This document shows, one piece after another, positions 16,712 through 24,998 of a DNA stretch of 31,606 nt. Position 1 is the first letter of the stretch. Each line of letters opens with the position of its first letter. The notes below the pieces were generated by a model that saw only the letters and a program-made list of their open reading frames with translations, was not told the DNA's origin and did no database searches. Both the position numbers and the translations under genes were made by a program. Source of the stretch: Phycisphaerae bacterium SM23_33 (lineage in GTDB: Bacteria; Planctomycetota; Phycisphaerae; SM23-33); the NCBI GenBank assembly GCA_001303665.1, contig LJUF01000007.1, positions 1-31,606 of the forward strand, written 5' to 3'.

Positions 16712-18115
16712 ATGCGAATACTGATCATTCAGTTTGTCGCATCAGCCCAGGGACGGCCTGGGCCGCAATTCAGCCACGACCTCGGCGTGGCCGCCGCCAT
16801 GCTGCGGCAGGAAGGCTTCGACATTGCTCTGGCCGCGCTGAACGGCTACGACGGGGCCCTGCTTCGAGCCGCCGTCAACCAGCACCGACCCACGCACGTC
16901 CTGATCGAGGTCCCGCCCACCCGCCTCACCGCCGCCCACCACACCATTGTGGACGTGGCCGAAAAACTGTTTCTGCCGGTGATCATCGTCGGCCGATACG
17001 CCACCTGTCAGCCTGAGCAGGCCATCAGCGGCCCGGGTGTAATCGTCCTGGTCCGCGGAGAATACGAGCACGCGCTGCTGCGGCTGTTTGAGTCCCTGCG
17101 CGACAACCCGGCTTGGCCGGAGGAAATCCCCGGGGTGTGGTTCAATAGCGAAGAGGGCCTCATTCGAAACGAGCCGTCCCCGCCGGTGCAGGAGCTGGAC
17201 TCCCTGCCGGACCCCGACCGGGAAATCTTCCATTATGGCCGGGCCGTCGCCCAAACGGGCGAGGCAACCTTCCAGGCCACTCGCGGCTGTGCCAACTGGT
17301 GCGCCTTCTGCCTCAACGATTGGTACATCAGCCTGTATCGCGACAAGGGCCAGTACCTCCGGCGGCGCGGCGTCGGGCGCCTGCTGGACGAGGTGGACCA
17401 TGTCACGGCCCGATATGACGGTGTCCGCACCGTCACATTCTGCGACCATGCATTCGCCACGGACGCGGCCTGGGTGGAGGAGTTCGCCACGGAGTATCCC
17501 CGGCGCTGCCGGCTCCCCTGCCGCTGCCACGTGCGCCTCAACGCCCTGGATCAGCGAATCCCGGAGTTGCTGGCCCGAAGCGGCTGCCGGCAGGTGGACG
17601 TCGAGATCGGTTCCGGCAGCAGTTTCATCCGGGAGGAAGTGCTGGCCCTGCGCACCACCCGCCAGGAGATCATCACGGGCGTCGACGCCCTGAAACAAGC
17701 GGGCCTGAAGGTCCGCGGCTCGGTGTTCGTCGGTGCCCCGTACGAATCGGAGGTCTCCGTCGAGGAGACGCTCGACCTGTTGGCCACCCTCCAGCTCCAC
17801 CAGGTCCACCCGCGCGTCTTCTACCCGCTGCCCGGAACCAGGGCGGCGGAGATGTGCGCCGAGAACGGCTGGATCAGCGGCCGAGCGGAAGAGAATTTCT
17901 ACAGCGGCCACAGCGTGCTGGACATGCCTTCCCTGCCGAGCGCACGCATCGACGAAATCTTCCGGCGATACGAGGCGCTTCTGAGGCGCCGCAGCGGCCG
18001 GAGCCTCCGGGCCTGGTGGCAGAGCCTCCGGACAATCAGCACCCAGCCGCTGCATCTGTTCAAGCGACCAAGACGGCCCCGCCTGCCTCATGGGCCGGAC
18101 CGTCCCTGGTCCTGA
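16712..18115 (+). CDS. Radical SAM protein with cobalamin-binding-type N-terminal domain
   Basis: 467 residues. The N-terminal 130 residues have the Rossmann-like layout of B12-binding domains (MRILIIQF, THVLIEVPPT, FLPVIIVGRYAT), but the DxHxxG cobalamin motif is absent, so any cobalamin would be bound without that histidine. The radical SAM core starts at FQATRGCANWCAFCLNDWY, with the CxxxCxxC 4Fe-4S site near residues 194-201. VTFCDHAFA, VEIGSGS and GSVFVGAPYES match the later strands of the barrel. The C-terminal 50 residues are very basic (Arg-rich). Substrate unknown; the closest general type is the B12-binding radical SAM class that includes methyltransferases and cyclases. It is a single gene between holA and the efflux operon. 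Confidence 0.85.
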   Translation: MRILIIQFVASAQGRPGPQFSHDLGVAAAMLRQEGFDIALAALNGYDGALLRAAVNQHRPTHVLIEVPPTRLTAAHHTIVDVAEKLFLPVIIVGRYATCQPEQAISGPGVIVLVRGEYEHALLRLFESLRDNPAWPEEIPGVWFNSEEGLIRNEPSPPVQELDSLPDPDREIFHYGRAVAQTGEATFQATRGCANWCAFCLNDWYISLYRDKGQYLRRRGVGRLLDEVDHVTARYDGVRTVTFCDHAFATDAAWVEEFATEYPRRCRLPCRCHVRLNALDQRIPELLARSGCRQVDVEIGSGSSFIREEVLALRTTRQEIITGVDALKQAGLKVRGSVFVGAPYESEVSVEETLDLLATLQLHQVHPRVFYPLPGTRAAEMCAENGWISGRAEENFYSGHSVLDMPSLPSARIDEIFRRYEALLRRRSGRSLRAWWQSLRTISTQPLHLFKRPRRPRLPHGPDRPWS

Positions 18116-18266
18116 TGGCGTCACCCCCCCAACGACCCCGCATCCACGCCGGTGTACGTCCCGTGTACGCATAGTGCCCGTCTTTTTTCAGTGTGGCGTT
18201 GCCCGGGCAGGCCACGGCCGAAGCGCCTCAGGTGTTCCATGGAGAAAGTCGATATTGCCGTTGCGC

Positions 18267-18295
18267 TTGACCGGGCGGTCGGGGGAAGCTACACT
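18267..18295 (+). promoter_or_regulatory. Promoter of the tetR-efflux operon
   Basis: TTGACC (18267-18272; 5 of 6), 17-bp spacer, TACACT (18290-18295; 4 of 6). The expected transcription start near 18302 is the first base of the palindrome at 18303-18326, so a bound repressor would block this promoter. Confidence 0.6.
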
Positions 18296-18302
18296 ACAGG
18301 AA

Positions 18303-18326
18303 GGCTGACTGACCGGTCAGTCAGCC
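18303..18326. promoter_or_regulatory. Perfect 24-bp palindrome, probable TetR operator
   Basis: The half-site GGCTGACTGACC is followed directly by its exact reverse complement, centred between 18314 and 18315. Inner TGAC repeats give it TGACTGACC-GGTCAGTCA symmetry, the shape of many TetR-family operators. It overlaps the predicted transcription start and lies about 50 bp before the tetR gene, which fits autoregulation of the whole operon. Confidence 0.75.
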
Positions 18327-18375
18327 GGAACGGACCTGAACATCGGCTGCCGGACAGATTCGGAAGGAAAAAGCG

Positions 18376-19002
18376 ATGGCTGAGGAAGCTTCGTCCGGAA
18401 AGCGGCAGGCGATACTCAGCGCCGCCGAGAGGGTCTTTGACGCCCACGGCTACGCCGCCGCCACCATGGACGCCGTGGCCCAGCACGCAGGTACCTCCAA
18501 AGGCAGCCTGTACAATTACTTCCGCAATAAACGCGACCTGTTCACGCAGCTGTTCGCGGCCATGCTGGCAGGGGACGAGGCGGCCGCCGATCAGCTCGTG
18601 AACGAGCCGATTCCGGCCACCGAGAAGCTCCATCGCTTCACGGACAATTGGTTCGACCGGCTGACGCACTTCACCCGCGTCGGCAGGCTGACGCTGGAAT
18701 TCTGGGCGACGGCCGCACGCGAAGAGGGCCGCGGCGAGCTTTCGGCCGCCTTCGCAAAAATGTACGACCGCGGCCGGCGGCGAATCGAGGCCATCCTGAC
18801 CGAAGGTATTGAAGCCGGCCAGTTTCGCCCCGACATTGACGTTTCCATAGCCGGCCCGCTGATCCTGAGCGTCTTCAACGGGATCATCGTGCAGTCGATC
18901 TTGGACGTCGGGGCGGAGTTTGACGCCAGCTACCTGAACGCATTGAAGCACGGGCTCGTGGCCAGCCTGTCCTCCTGGGCCAGCACCGGCCAGTCCCAGT
19001 GA
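18376..19002 (+). CDS. TetR/AcrR-family transcriptional repressor
   Basis: 208 residues. The DNA-binding domain is at about residues 8-55: RQAILSAAERVFDAHGYAAATMDAVAQHAGTSKGSLYNYFRNKRDLF, the standard TetR HTH with its Y-x-Y-F-x-x-K turn. The C-terminal ligand domain is helical and not predictive of ligand. AAGGA stands about 9 nt before the ATG. It is the first gene of a unit with a membrane fusion protein and RND pump (26 bp to the next start), so it most likely represses them and itself through the palindrome at 18303-18326 and is released by a pump substrate. Confidence 0.93.
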   Translation: MAEEASSGKRQAILSAAERVFDAHGYAAATMDAVAQHAGTSKGSLYNYFRNKRDLFTQLFAAMLAGDEAAADQLVNEPIPATEKLHRFTDNWFDRLTHFTRVGRLTLEFWATAAREEGRGELSAAFAKMYDRGRRRIEAILTEGIEAGQFRPDIDVSIAGPLILSVFNGIIVQSILDVGAEFDASYLNALKHGLVASLSSWASTGQSQ

Positions 19003-19027
19003 GTCTCGGCAACCGCTAGGAGACGAC

Positions 19028-20230
19028 ATGACTGCCAAATCCAGACACTGGCTGAGCGTGGCGATCGTGCTAATGGTCGCCTCCGGCTTGGCTTATGTCT
19101 TCCGTGACCGTCTATGGCAGTACTTCCGCCGGACCCAGCGGCCGCCCGAGGCCCCCGCCCCCCTGAAGGTCGCGGTGGCACCCGTCCAGACCCGGACCCT
19201 GGCAAGGAAGGTGGCCGTCACCGGCGAGATCCGCCCCATGTCGGTCGTGGACGTGGTGCCGAAGGTCACCGGCCGCCTGGAGCGCCTCCGCCTGCCGGAC
19301 GGGACGGCCATTGACGAAGGCACCGTCATTCAGCCCGACCCCGAGACCGGAAGGCTGCCGGTCATCGCCATCATCGAGCACGCCGGCCTCCAGGCCGCCT
19401 TGCAGCAGGCCGAGGCCGCCGTCAAGGTCGCCACCGCCGCACGCGACTGCGCCAAGGTCATGCTCGCCGATTCCCTGCGCGACAGGCAGCAGGTCCTGGC
19501 CCTGTTCGAGAAGGGCGCCGCCACCGAGAATGAGCGCGACAAGGCCGTGACGGCGTACGAGCGCTGCGCCGCCGAACTGCGGCTGGCCGAGGCCCAGGTG
19601 GCCCAGGCCGAGGCCGCCGTGCGTCAGGCCCAGGTCACCCTCGCCGAGGCCACCATCGTCGCCCCCATCCCCGGGCTGGTCATCCGAAAGCACCTGGACG
19701 AAGGGAACATGGTCGGCCCGGGCACCCCCTTGCTCCGCATCGGCGATACCAAGACCGTCCAGGTCCTGGGCGGCATCAGCGAGCGCTACCTGGCCGAGCT
19801 GGTTCCCGGCAAGACGCCGGCCGACATCAGCGTGGACGCCTATCCCGACAAGACCTTCACCGGCCTCCTGCGCCGGGTCCCCGAGGCCGTCGACCCCCAG
19901 ACCCGCACCGGCGAGGTGGAGGTCCACATCCCCAATCCCGACGGGACCCTCAAGCCGGGAATGTTCGCCCGCGTCAGCCTCACCCTGCAGCAGCGGCTGG
20001 ACGTCCCCGTCGTCCCCGACGGCGCCCTGCTGCGACAAGGCGGGCAGGCGTACGTGTACGTGGTCAACAACGCCACGGCCCACCGGCGCCCCGTGGTGCT
20101 GGGGCTTTCCGAGGGCGACTTTCACGAGGTTCAGGCCGGCCTGAAGCCGGGCGAGCTGGTGGTGGTCCGCGGCCAGCGCCAGCTCCAGGACGGCCAGACC
20201 GTCCAGGCCGTCCGGGAGGACGAACCATGA
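19028..20230 (+). CDS. Efflux membrane fusion protein (HlyD/AcrA type)
   Basis: 400 residues. One N-terminal anchor (about residues 8-26) is followed by the first half of the lipoyl domain (VTGEIRPMSVVDVVPKVTGRLERLRLPDGTAIDEG). A helical hairpin rich in Ala/Glu/Gln (about 120-210) comes next, then the second lipoyl half (TIVAPIPGLVIRKHLDEGNMVGPGTPLLRI) and beta-barrel domains (DPQTRTGEVEVHIPNPDGTLKPGMFARVSL). These proteins bridge an inner-membrane RND pump to an outer-membrane channel in the periplasm. AGGAG precedes the ATG by 5 nt. The stop overlaps the pump start as ATGA, implying coupled translation. Confidence 0.94.
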   Translation: MTAKSRHWLSVAIVLMVASGLAYVFRDRLWQYFRRTQRPPEAPAPLKVAVAPVQTRTLARKVAVTGEIRPMSVVDVVPKVTGRLERLRLPDGTAIDEGTVIQPDPETGRLPVIAIIEHAGLQAALQQAEAAVKVATAARDCAKVMLADSLRDRQQVLALFEKGAATENERDKAVTAYERCAAELRLAEAQVAQAEAAVRQAQVTLAEATIVAPIPGLVIRKHLDEGNMVGPGTPLLRIGDTKTVQVLGGISERYLAELVPGKTPADISVDAYPDKTFTGLLRRVPEAVDPQTRTGEVEVHIPNPDGTLKPGMFARVSLTLQQRLDVPVVPDGALLRQGGQAYVYVVNNATAHRRPVVLGLSEGDFHEVQAGLKPGELVVVRGQRQLQDGQTVQAVREDEP

Positions 20231-23200
20231 TGCTGCCGAGGTTCTCCGTCAGCCGACCCGTCACCGTGATGATGCTGTTCTTCGCCGTGGTCCTGATCGG
20301 CGGGGTGTGCCTGACCCAGCTTCCCGTGGACCTGCTGCCGGAGATGGACATCCCCACCATCAGCATCATCACCACCTACGAGGGCGCCGCCAGCGAGGAC
20401 GTCGAGAGCAAGGTCACCGAGCCGCTGGAGCAGGCCCTCAGCACCGTCCCGGAGCTGAAGCACGTCACCAGCAAGTCCAAGGAGGGGCTGTCGGTCATCA
20501 CCTTGAGCTTCGAGTGGGGCACCGACCTGGACACCCGCGCCAACGAGGTCCGCGACGCCGCGGGCATGGCCAAGATCCGACTGCCCGACGAGGTGGACGA
20601 GCCGCGCGTCTTCAAGTTCGACGTCTCGCGCTTCCCCATCATGGTCTACGGCGTCACCGCCGGCGAAAGCTACCGCGACCTGCAGAAGATCCTGGAGGAC
20701 CAGGTGGCCAAGCCGCTCACGCGGCTGCCGGGGGTGGGCTCGGCCATGGCCATGGTCCCGCTGCTGCGCGCCATCCGCGACGAGAACGAGGACACCCCCG
20801 CCGGCAACATCAAGATGGGGCTGACCGATTACCTGGTCCGGGTCCCCGGGGAGTTTCGCCGGGTCCAGCCCATGTCCCAGATCGTGCTGGCCGTCCGCAA
20901 CGGCTCGGTCATCCGGCTGGGCGACGTGGCGAGCGTCGAGGACGGCTTCGAGGAGATCTCGCGCCACATCAGCATCAACGGCCGGCCCGGCGGCATCGTC
21001 ATGGTGCAGAAGCAGTCCCAGGCCAACACCGTGCGGGTGGCCGCCGCCGTGAGAAAACGCATGGCCGAACTGGCCAGCCGGCTGCCGCCCGACGTGAAGA
21101 TCCTCAACGTCATGGACTCCTCCGAGGACATCCAGCAGGTCATCCACGACCTGTCCACCACCCTGCTGTACGGCGGCCTGCTGGCCATGGCCGTGGTGCT
21201 GCTGTTCCTCCGCCGCTGGCGGGCCAGCCTCGTCATCGGCCTGACCATCCCCTTCTCCCTCATCGCCGCCATCGTCGCCATCTACTTCCTCGACTACACC
21301 ATCAACATGATGAGCCTGTTCGCCATGATCATCGCCGTGGGCATGATCGTCGACAACGCCATCGTCGTCCTGGAGAACATCACCCGGCACCGCGAGCTCG
21401 GCCAGCGCCCCAACGAAGGCGCCGTCTTCGGGGCCTCCGAGGTGGCCATGGCCATCACCGCCTCCACCCTCACCACCATCTGCATCTTCTTCCCCATCCT
21501 CTTCGTCAAGGGCATCACCAAGATCATCTTCGCCGAGTTCGCCGTGGTCATCTGCGTCGTGCTGTTCGCCTCGCTGGGCTCCGCCATCCTGCTCACCCCC
21601 ATGCTCAGCGCCCGGCTGCTGGGGGCGGGTGAACCCGCCGCCAGGCAGGGCCGGCTGTTCCGGGCCAGCGAACGCGCCTTCGACGCCCTGGCCGATGCCT
21701 ACGCCCGCCTCCTGGGCTGGGCCCTGGCACACCGAAAGACCGTCCTGGCCACCGCCGTGGCCGTCTTCCTGGCCAGCCTCGCCCTGCTGCCCCGCCTGGG
21801 AAGCGAGTTCATGCCCGAAGAGGACCAGGCCAGGATCAGCGGCACCCTCCACCTGCCCGTCGGCACCCGCGTGGAGGAGACCGCCCGCGTCATGGCCGCC
21901 GTCGACCGCATCATCGCCGAAGAGATCCCCCAGGCCGAACGCATCGCCACCTTCACCAGCTGCGGCACCAGCCACGCCGGCATCCGCAGCACCATGGGCG
22001 AGGAAGGCTCCCACATCGGCAGCTTCGGCGTCAAGCTCGTCCGCCGCGTCAAACGCCCCCAGAACGTCCAGCAGATCGCCGCCGCCCTCCGCCGCCGGCT
22101 CCAGGAGGCCCGCGGCCTGCTCCGCATCGAAAAGTTCTACCTGGACACCGGCGACCCCATGGCCGCCATGATGCTGGGCGGCGAACGCCCGCTGACGGTG
22201 AACATCATCGGCGACGACCTGGACGTCACCGACCGCCTGGCCGAGCAGATCAAGGACCTCGCCGAACGCACCCCCGGCACCGTGGACCTGGCCATCTCCC
22301 GGGTCAAGGGAAAGCCCGAGCTGTGGGTGAACGTGGACCGGGCCAAGGCGTCCGGCCTGGGGCTGAACGCCTCCACCATCGGCCAGGTGGTGCGGGCCAA
22401 CTTCCAGGGCAAGCAGGCCAGCAAGTACCGCGTGCACGGCGACGAGTACGACATCGTGGTGCGGCTGGCCCAGGCCGACCGCGCCGACACCAGCGACGTC
22501 GGCGCCACCGCCGTGCGGACGGCCGCCGGCGGGCTCATCCGCGTGGACAACGTCGCCAACACCTCCCTGGAGTACGGCCCGCTGGAGATCGAGCGCAAGG
22601 ACCAGGGCCGCATCGTCAACGTCGGCGGCAACGTCCTCGGCCGCTCCCTCGGCGAGGTCGCCGGCGACATCGAGGCCCAGATCGCCAAACTGGATATCCC
22701 CCCCGACGTGGAGATCAAGACGGGCGGCCAGACCGTGGAGATGCGCGAGTCGTTCTTCTGGCTGACCCTGGCCCTGGGCGTGGGCGTGGTGCTGGTGTAC
22801 ATGGTGATGGCCTCCCAGTTTGAGTCGCTGCTGCACCCCTTCGTGGTCATGTTCTCCGTGCCCTTCGCCTTCACCGGCGTGTTCGTCACCCTGTTCCTCA
22901 CCGGCCACCACCTCAGCATCGTCGTCTTCCTGGGCCTGCTCATGCTCATCGGCGTGGTCGTCAACAACGCCATCGTCCTGGTCGACTACATCAACATCCT
23001 CCGCGCCCGCGGCCTGCCCATGCTCCAGGCCGTCCAGCAGGCCGGCCGCACACGACTCCGACCCGTCCTCATGACCGCCCTGACCACCATCGCCGCCCTG
23101 ACCCCCATGGCCTTCGGCCGCGGCCAGGGGGCCGAGGTCTGGAACCCCCTGGGGCTGACCGTCCTGGGAGGGCTGGCCGTGTCCACCCTCGTCACCCTGG

Positions 23201-23274
23201 TGCTGGTCCCCACCATGTACGGCATCCTGGAAACCAGACTCGCCAAAGCCAGGCGAAAGGGACAGACCCCATGA
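20227..23274 (+). CDS. RND-family efflux pump (AcrB/SwrC type)
   Basis: 1015 residues, with 12 expected membrane spans and two large periplasmic loops. The N-terminus FSVSRPVTVMMLFFAVVLIGGVCLTQLPVDLLPEMDIPTISIIT is the usual first span and pore strand. The proton-path acid in span 4 is present as GMIVDNAIVVLENI (Asp376), but the second Asp of AcrB is Asn377. In span 10 the AcrB Lys is Asn913 within GVVVNNAIVLVDY. That D-N/N-N pattern is the SwrC-like branch rather than classical AcrB. Substrates are not predictable; there is no heavy-metal signature. No outer-membrane channel gene follows, so one must be encoded elsewhere. It overlaps both neighbours by 4 bp. Confidence 0.95.
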   Translation: MMLPRFSVSRPVTVMMLFFAVVLIGGVCLTQLPVDLLPEMDIPTISIITTYEGAASEDVESKVTEPLEQALSTVPELKHVTSKSKEGLSVITLSFEWGTDLDTRANEVRDAAGMAKIRLPDEVDEPRVFKFDVSRFPIMVYGVTAGESYRDLQKILEDQVAKPLTRLPGVGSAMAMVPLLRAIRDENEDTPAGNIKMGLTDYLVRVPGEFRRVQPMSQIVLAVRNGSVIRLGDVASVEDGFEEISRHISINGRPGGIVMVQKQSQANTVRVAAAVRKRMAELASRLPPDVKILNVMDSSEDIQQVIHDLSTTLLYGGLLAMAVVLLFLRRWRASLVIGLTIPFSLIAAIVAIYFLDYTINMMSLFAMIIAVGMIVDNAIVVLENITRHRELGQRPNEGAVFGASEVAMAITASTLTTICIFFPILFVKGITKIIFAEFAVVICVVLFASLGSAILLTPMLSARLLGAGEPAARQGRLFRASERAFDALADAYARLLGWALAHRKTVLATAVAVFLASLALLPRLGSEFMPEEDQARISGTLHLPVGTRVEETARVMAAVDRIIAEEIPQAERIATFTSCGTSHAGIRSTMGEEGSHIGSFGVKLVRRVKRPQNVQQIAAALRRRLQEARGLLRIEKFYLDTGDPMAAMMLGGERPLTVNIIGDDLDVTDRLAEQIKDLAERTPGTVDLAISRVKGKPELWVNVDRAKASGLGLNASTIGQVVRANFQGKQASKYRVHGDEYDIVVRLAQADRADTSDVGATAVRTAAGGLIRVDNVANTSLEYGPLEIERKDQGRIVNVGGNVLGRSLGEVAGDIEAQIAKLDIPPDVEIKTGGQTVEMRESFFWLTLALGVGVVLVYMVMASQFESLLHPFVVMFSVPFAFTGVFVTLFLTGHHLSIVVFLGLLMLIGVVVNNAIVLVDYINILRARGLPMLQAVQQAGRTRLRPVLMTALTTIAALTPMAFGRGQGAEVWNPLGLTVLGGLAVSTLVTLVLVPTMYGILETRLAKARRKGQTP

Positions 23275-23561
23275 AACTCCTGCTGATCGCCTACAACGAA
23301 GCCATTGACGAGGAGGTCATGGAGCTGCTGGAGGCCGCCGGGGCCCAGGGCTACACCAAGTGGACCCGGGTGCTCGGCAAGGGCGCCGCCAGCGGCCCGC
23401 ACCTGCTCAGCCACGTCTGGCCTCAGGGAAACCACCTGCTCATGGTCGCCGCGGAGGACCAGGCCGCCAACGCCCTGCTGGAGTCGGTGCGAAACTACAG
23501 GCAATCCGTCCGCAAGGAGGGCCTCAAGGCCTTCCTGCTCCCGCTGGAGCAGGTCACCTAG
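23271..23561 (+). CDS. PII-like small protein of the efflux operon
   Basis: 96 residues. The pattern MKLLLIAYNEAIDEEVMELLEAAGAQGYTKWTRVLGKG-(loop)-NHLLMVAAEDQAANALLESVRNYRQSVRKEGLKAFLLPLEQ gives beta-alpha-beta-beta-alpha-beta, the ferredoxin-like fold of PII signalling proteins. The loop AASGPHLLSHVWPQG sits where PII has its T-loop and contains two His. The classical PII T-loop tyrosine motif is absent. The ATG overlaps the pump stop as ATGA, so it is made together with the pump. PII proteins regulate membrane transporters (for example AmtB) by binding them; a sensor or regulator of the pump is the inference. DUF3240-type PII-like proteins are known beside some RND pumps. Confidence 0.7.
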   Translation: MKLLLIAYNEAIDEEVMELLEAAGAQGYTKWTRVLGKGAASGPHLLSHVWPQGNHLLMVAAEDQAANALLESVRNYRQSVRKEGLKAFLLPLEQVT

Positions 23562-23867
23562 CCCGGAGGCGGCCACCGGCCAGCAGGGACCGGCCACCCG
23601 GCGCCGGGCAGGCCGGCCCCGGGGAGGCATGAGGCCCGTCTTCCTGCGGCCCGCCCCCAAAGGCCGGACGCCCCAGCCTTCAAGACGGTTCCGCCGATAA
23701 GCGCCAGCGGCGCCGACCCCGGCCGCTTCGATGTGCCGGGCATCGACGGGCCCGTCTTCACCCCGACCGACAGCCTGGAGACTTTTACCAACGGCATCGC
23801 CCTCGTGGGCGTGACGCCGACGCCTGCCCGGTGAAGGGGAACGTCGTCTCGGCGTCCGGCGACGACC
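23562..23867. pseudogene. Possible gene remnant after the efflux operon
   Basis: The 388-bp gap after the PII-like gene has an open plus-strand frame, in the same phase as that gene, from 23562 to a TGA at 23832-23834. Its last part, from about 23662, reads protein-like: AFKTVPPISASGADPGRFDV, then PGIDGPVFTPTDSLETFTNG and IALVGV. No plausible start with a ribosome-binding site exists. In GC-rich DNA an open frame alone means little, so this is a weak call of a C-terminal remnant of an unknown gene. Confidence 0.25.
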
Positions 23868-23896
23868 TTGCGGGCGGGCGGGATCGCGGCTATGCT
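23868..23896 (+). promoter_or_regulatory. Candidate promoter of the 286-aa unknown protein
   Basis: TTGCGG (23868-23873), 17-bp spacer, TATGCT (23891-23896). Match to consensus is moderate (3 of 6 and 4 of 6), but spacing is exact and the position, 54 bp before the ATG, is sensible. Confidence 0.35.
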
Positions 23897-23949
23897 GCGG
23901 GGCCGCACAAGGACACGCTTCGGGCATTGCCCCGGACAAGGGGAGCACT

Positions 23950-24810
23950 ATGCGGATACCGCAACACTGGGCCAACGAATCGTTCACCGGTCAGGATCGC
24001 GACGGCAAGGAGCAGACGTTCCGGGCGTGGGGCTGGTCCTTCGAGAGCCTTCGGGCCGCCCGGGACGACGCCCTGGCGCGGGCCAGGCGCATCTTCGACT
24101 GCCTCGTCTCCGGTCGGCGGCCCGAGAGCTACGAGTACCTCCGCCAGCCCCTGCGCGAGGAGATCGTCCAGTCGGTGCAGGTCGGCGAGAAGGCGGTGGG
24201 CGTCGTCACCCGGAACCGCTACGGGGCGCTGGTGCTGAACTCCTCCTCGGTGCTCTTCGCCGACGTGGACTTCCCGCCGGCCAGGTCAAGGGGCCTGCTG
24301 GACTCGCTGCGGCTGGCGCTGTCGTCAGCCCGTCGGGCCCAGAGGGCCCAGGAGCTCCGCGACGCCACGCTGGACGGCGTGCGGGCCTGGGTGCGGGCCC
24401 ACCCGCGCTCCTGCCGCGTGTATCGCACCCTCGCCGGGCTGCGGGTGCTGTTCACCGACCGGCTGTACGATCCCGTCTCGGCGGAGACCAGGGCGATCCT
24501 GGCCGAACTGGAGTCCGACGCGTTGTACCGCCGGCTGACGGAGCAGCAGCAGTGCTTCCGCGCCCGGCTGACGCCCAAGCCCTGGCGCTGCGGCTGCAAG
24601 ACCCCGCCCAACCGCTACCCCTGGCCCACCCCGCAGGCCGAGCAGGCCTACCGCCAATGGGAGCGGCAGTACGCCGAGAAGACCCGCTCCCACAAGACCT
24701 GCGAGCTGATCGAGGCCATCGGCGTCCCCTCGCCCGCCGAGGAGATCCAGGCGATCATCCGCCTCCACGACGGCATGGCCTGCGATCGGCCGGGCACGAT
24801 GCTGGCGTGA
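23950..24810 (+). CDS. Conserved-looking cytoplasmic protein of unknown function (286 aa)
   Basis: No signal peptide or membrane span. An N-terminal part starts IPQHWANESF and leads to a strand pair NRYGALVLNSSSVLFADVDF with a D-V-D motif at residues 105-107. Then RVYRTLAGLRVLFTDRLYDP and FRARLTPKPWRCGCKTPPNR, and a C-terminal helix. I recall similar hypothetical proteins (R-x-Y-x-T-x-A-G-x-R-x-L-x-T-D and F-R-A-R-L-T-P-K-P-W-R) in unrelated bacteria, but not a named function. An acidic DxD on one strand followed by a later basic strand also occurs in primase-polymerase folds; that is a speculation only. GGGGAG precedes the ATG. It is flanked on both sides by apparent gene debris. Confidence 0.65.
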   Translation: MRIPQHWANESFTGQDRDGKEQTFRAWGWSFESLRAARDDALARARRIFDCLVSGRRPESYEYLRQPLREEIVQSVQVGEKAVGVVTRNRYGALVLNSSSVLFADVDFPPARSRGLLDSLRLALSSARRAQRAQELRDATLDGVRAWVRAHPRSCRVYRTLAGLRVLFTDRLYDPVSAETRAILAELESDALYRRLTEQQQCFRARLTPKPWRCGCKTPPNRYPWPTPQAEQAYRQWERQYAEKTRSHKTCELIEAIGVPSPAEEIQAIIRLHDGMACDRPGTMLA

Positions 24811-24842
24811 AGCCCGTGCGGCGCAGCCACCGGGCAGCCGGG

Positions 24843-24998
24843 TCATTCGCCCCCGAAGCACACGACCTGGCCGTCGCGCGTAGCCACCAGCAGCCGCCCG
24901 CCGGCGTGGTCGCCTTGCGAGACGAGTTCACCGCTGGCACCAGCCCGATCCATGCGCCTCTCGGCGGCCTGGGCGATCACCCGCCCAGCCCTTCCCAT
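24843..24998 (-). pseudogene. C-terminal remnant of a PQQ-type beta-propeller protein
   Basis: On the minus strand the last 50 codons before a TGA at 24845-24843 end GGRLLVATRDGQVVCFGGE. That is how the last blade of PQQ-binding-like (BamB-type) repeat proteins usually ends. Upstream of about 24998 the frame loses this character and the plus strand looks coding instead. There is no start or body of a propeller gene, so this is most likely a fragment left by a rearrangement. Confidence 0.4.

Noticed and set aside
20131..22911. 926-codon open frame on the minus strand opposite the RND pump
   Set aside because: It is the antisense shadow of a very GC-rich gene; its composition (Gly, His, Asp, Val runs) is that of reversed codons and the plus-strand pump is unmistakable.
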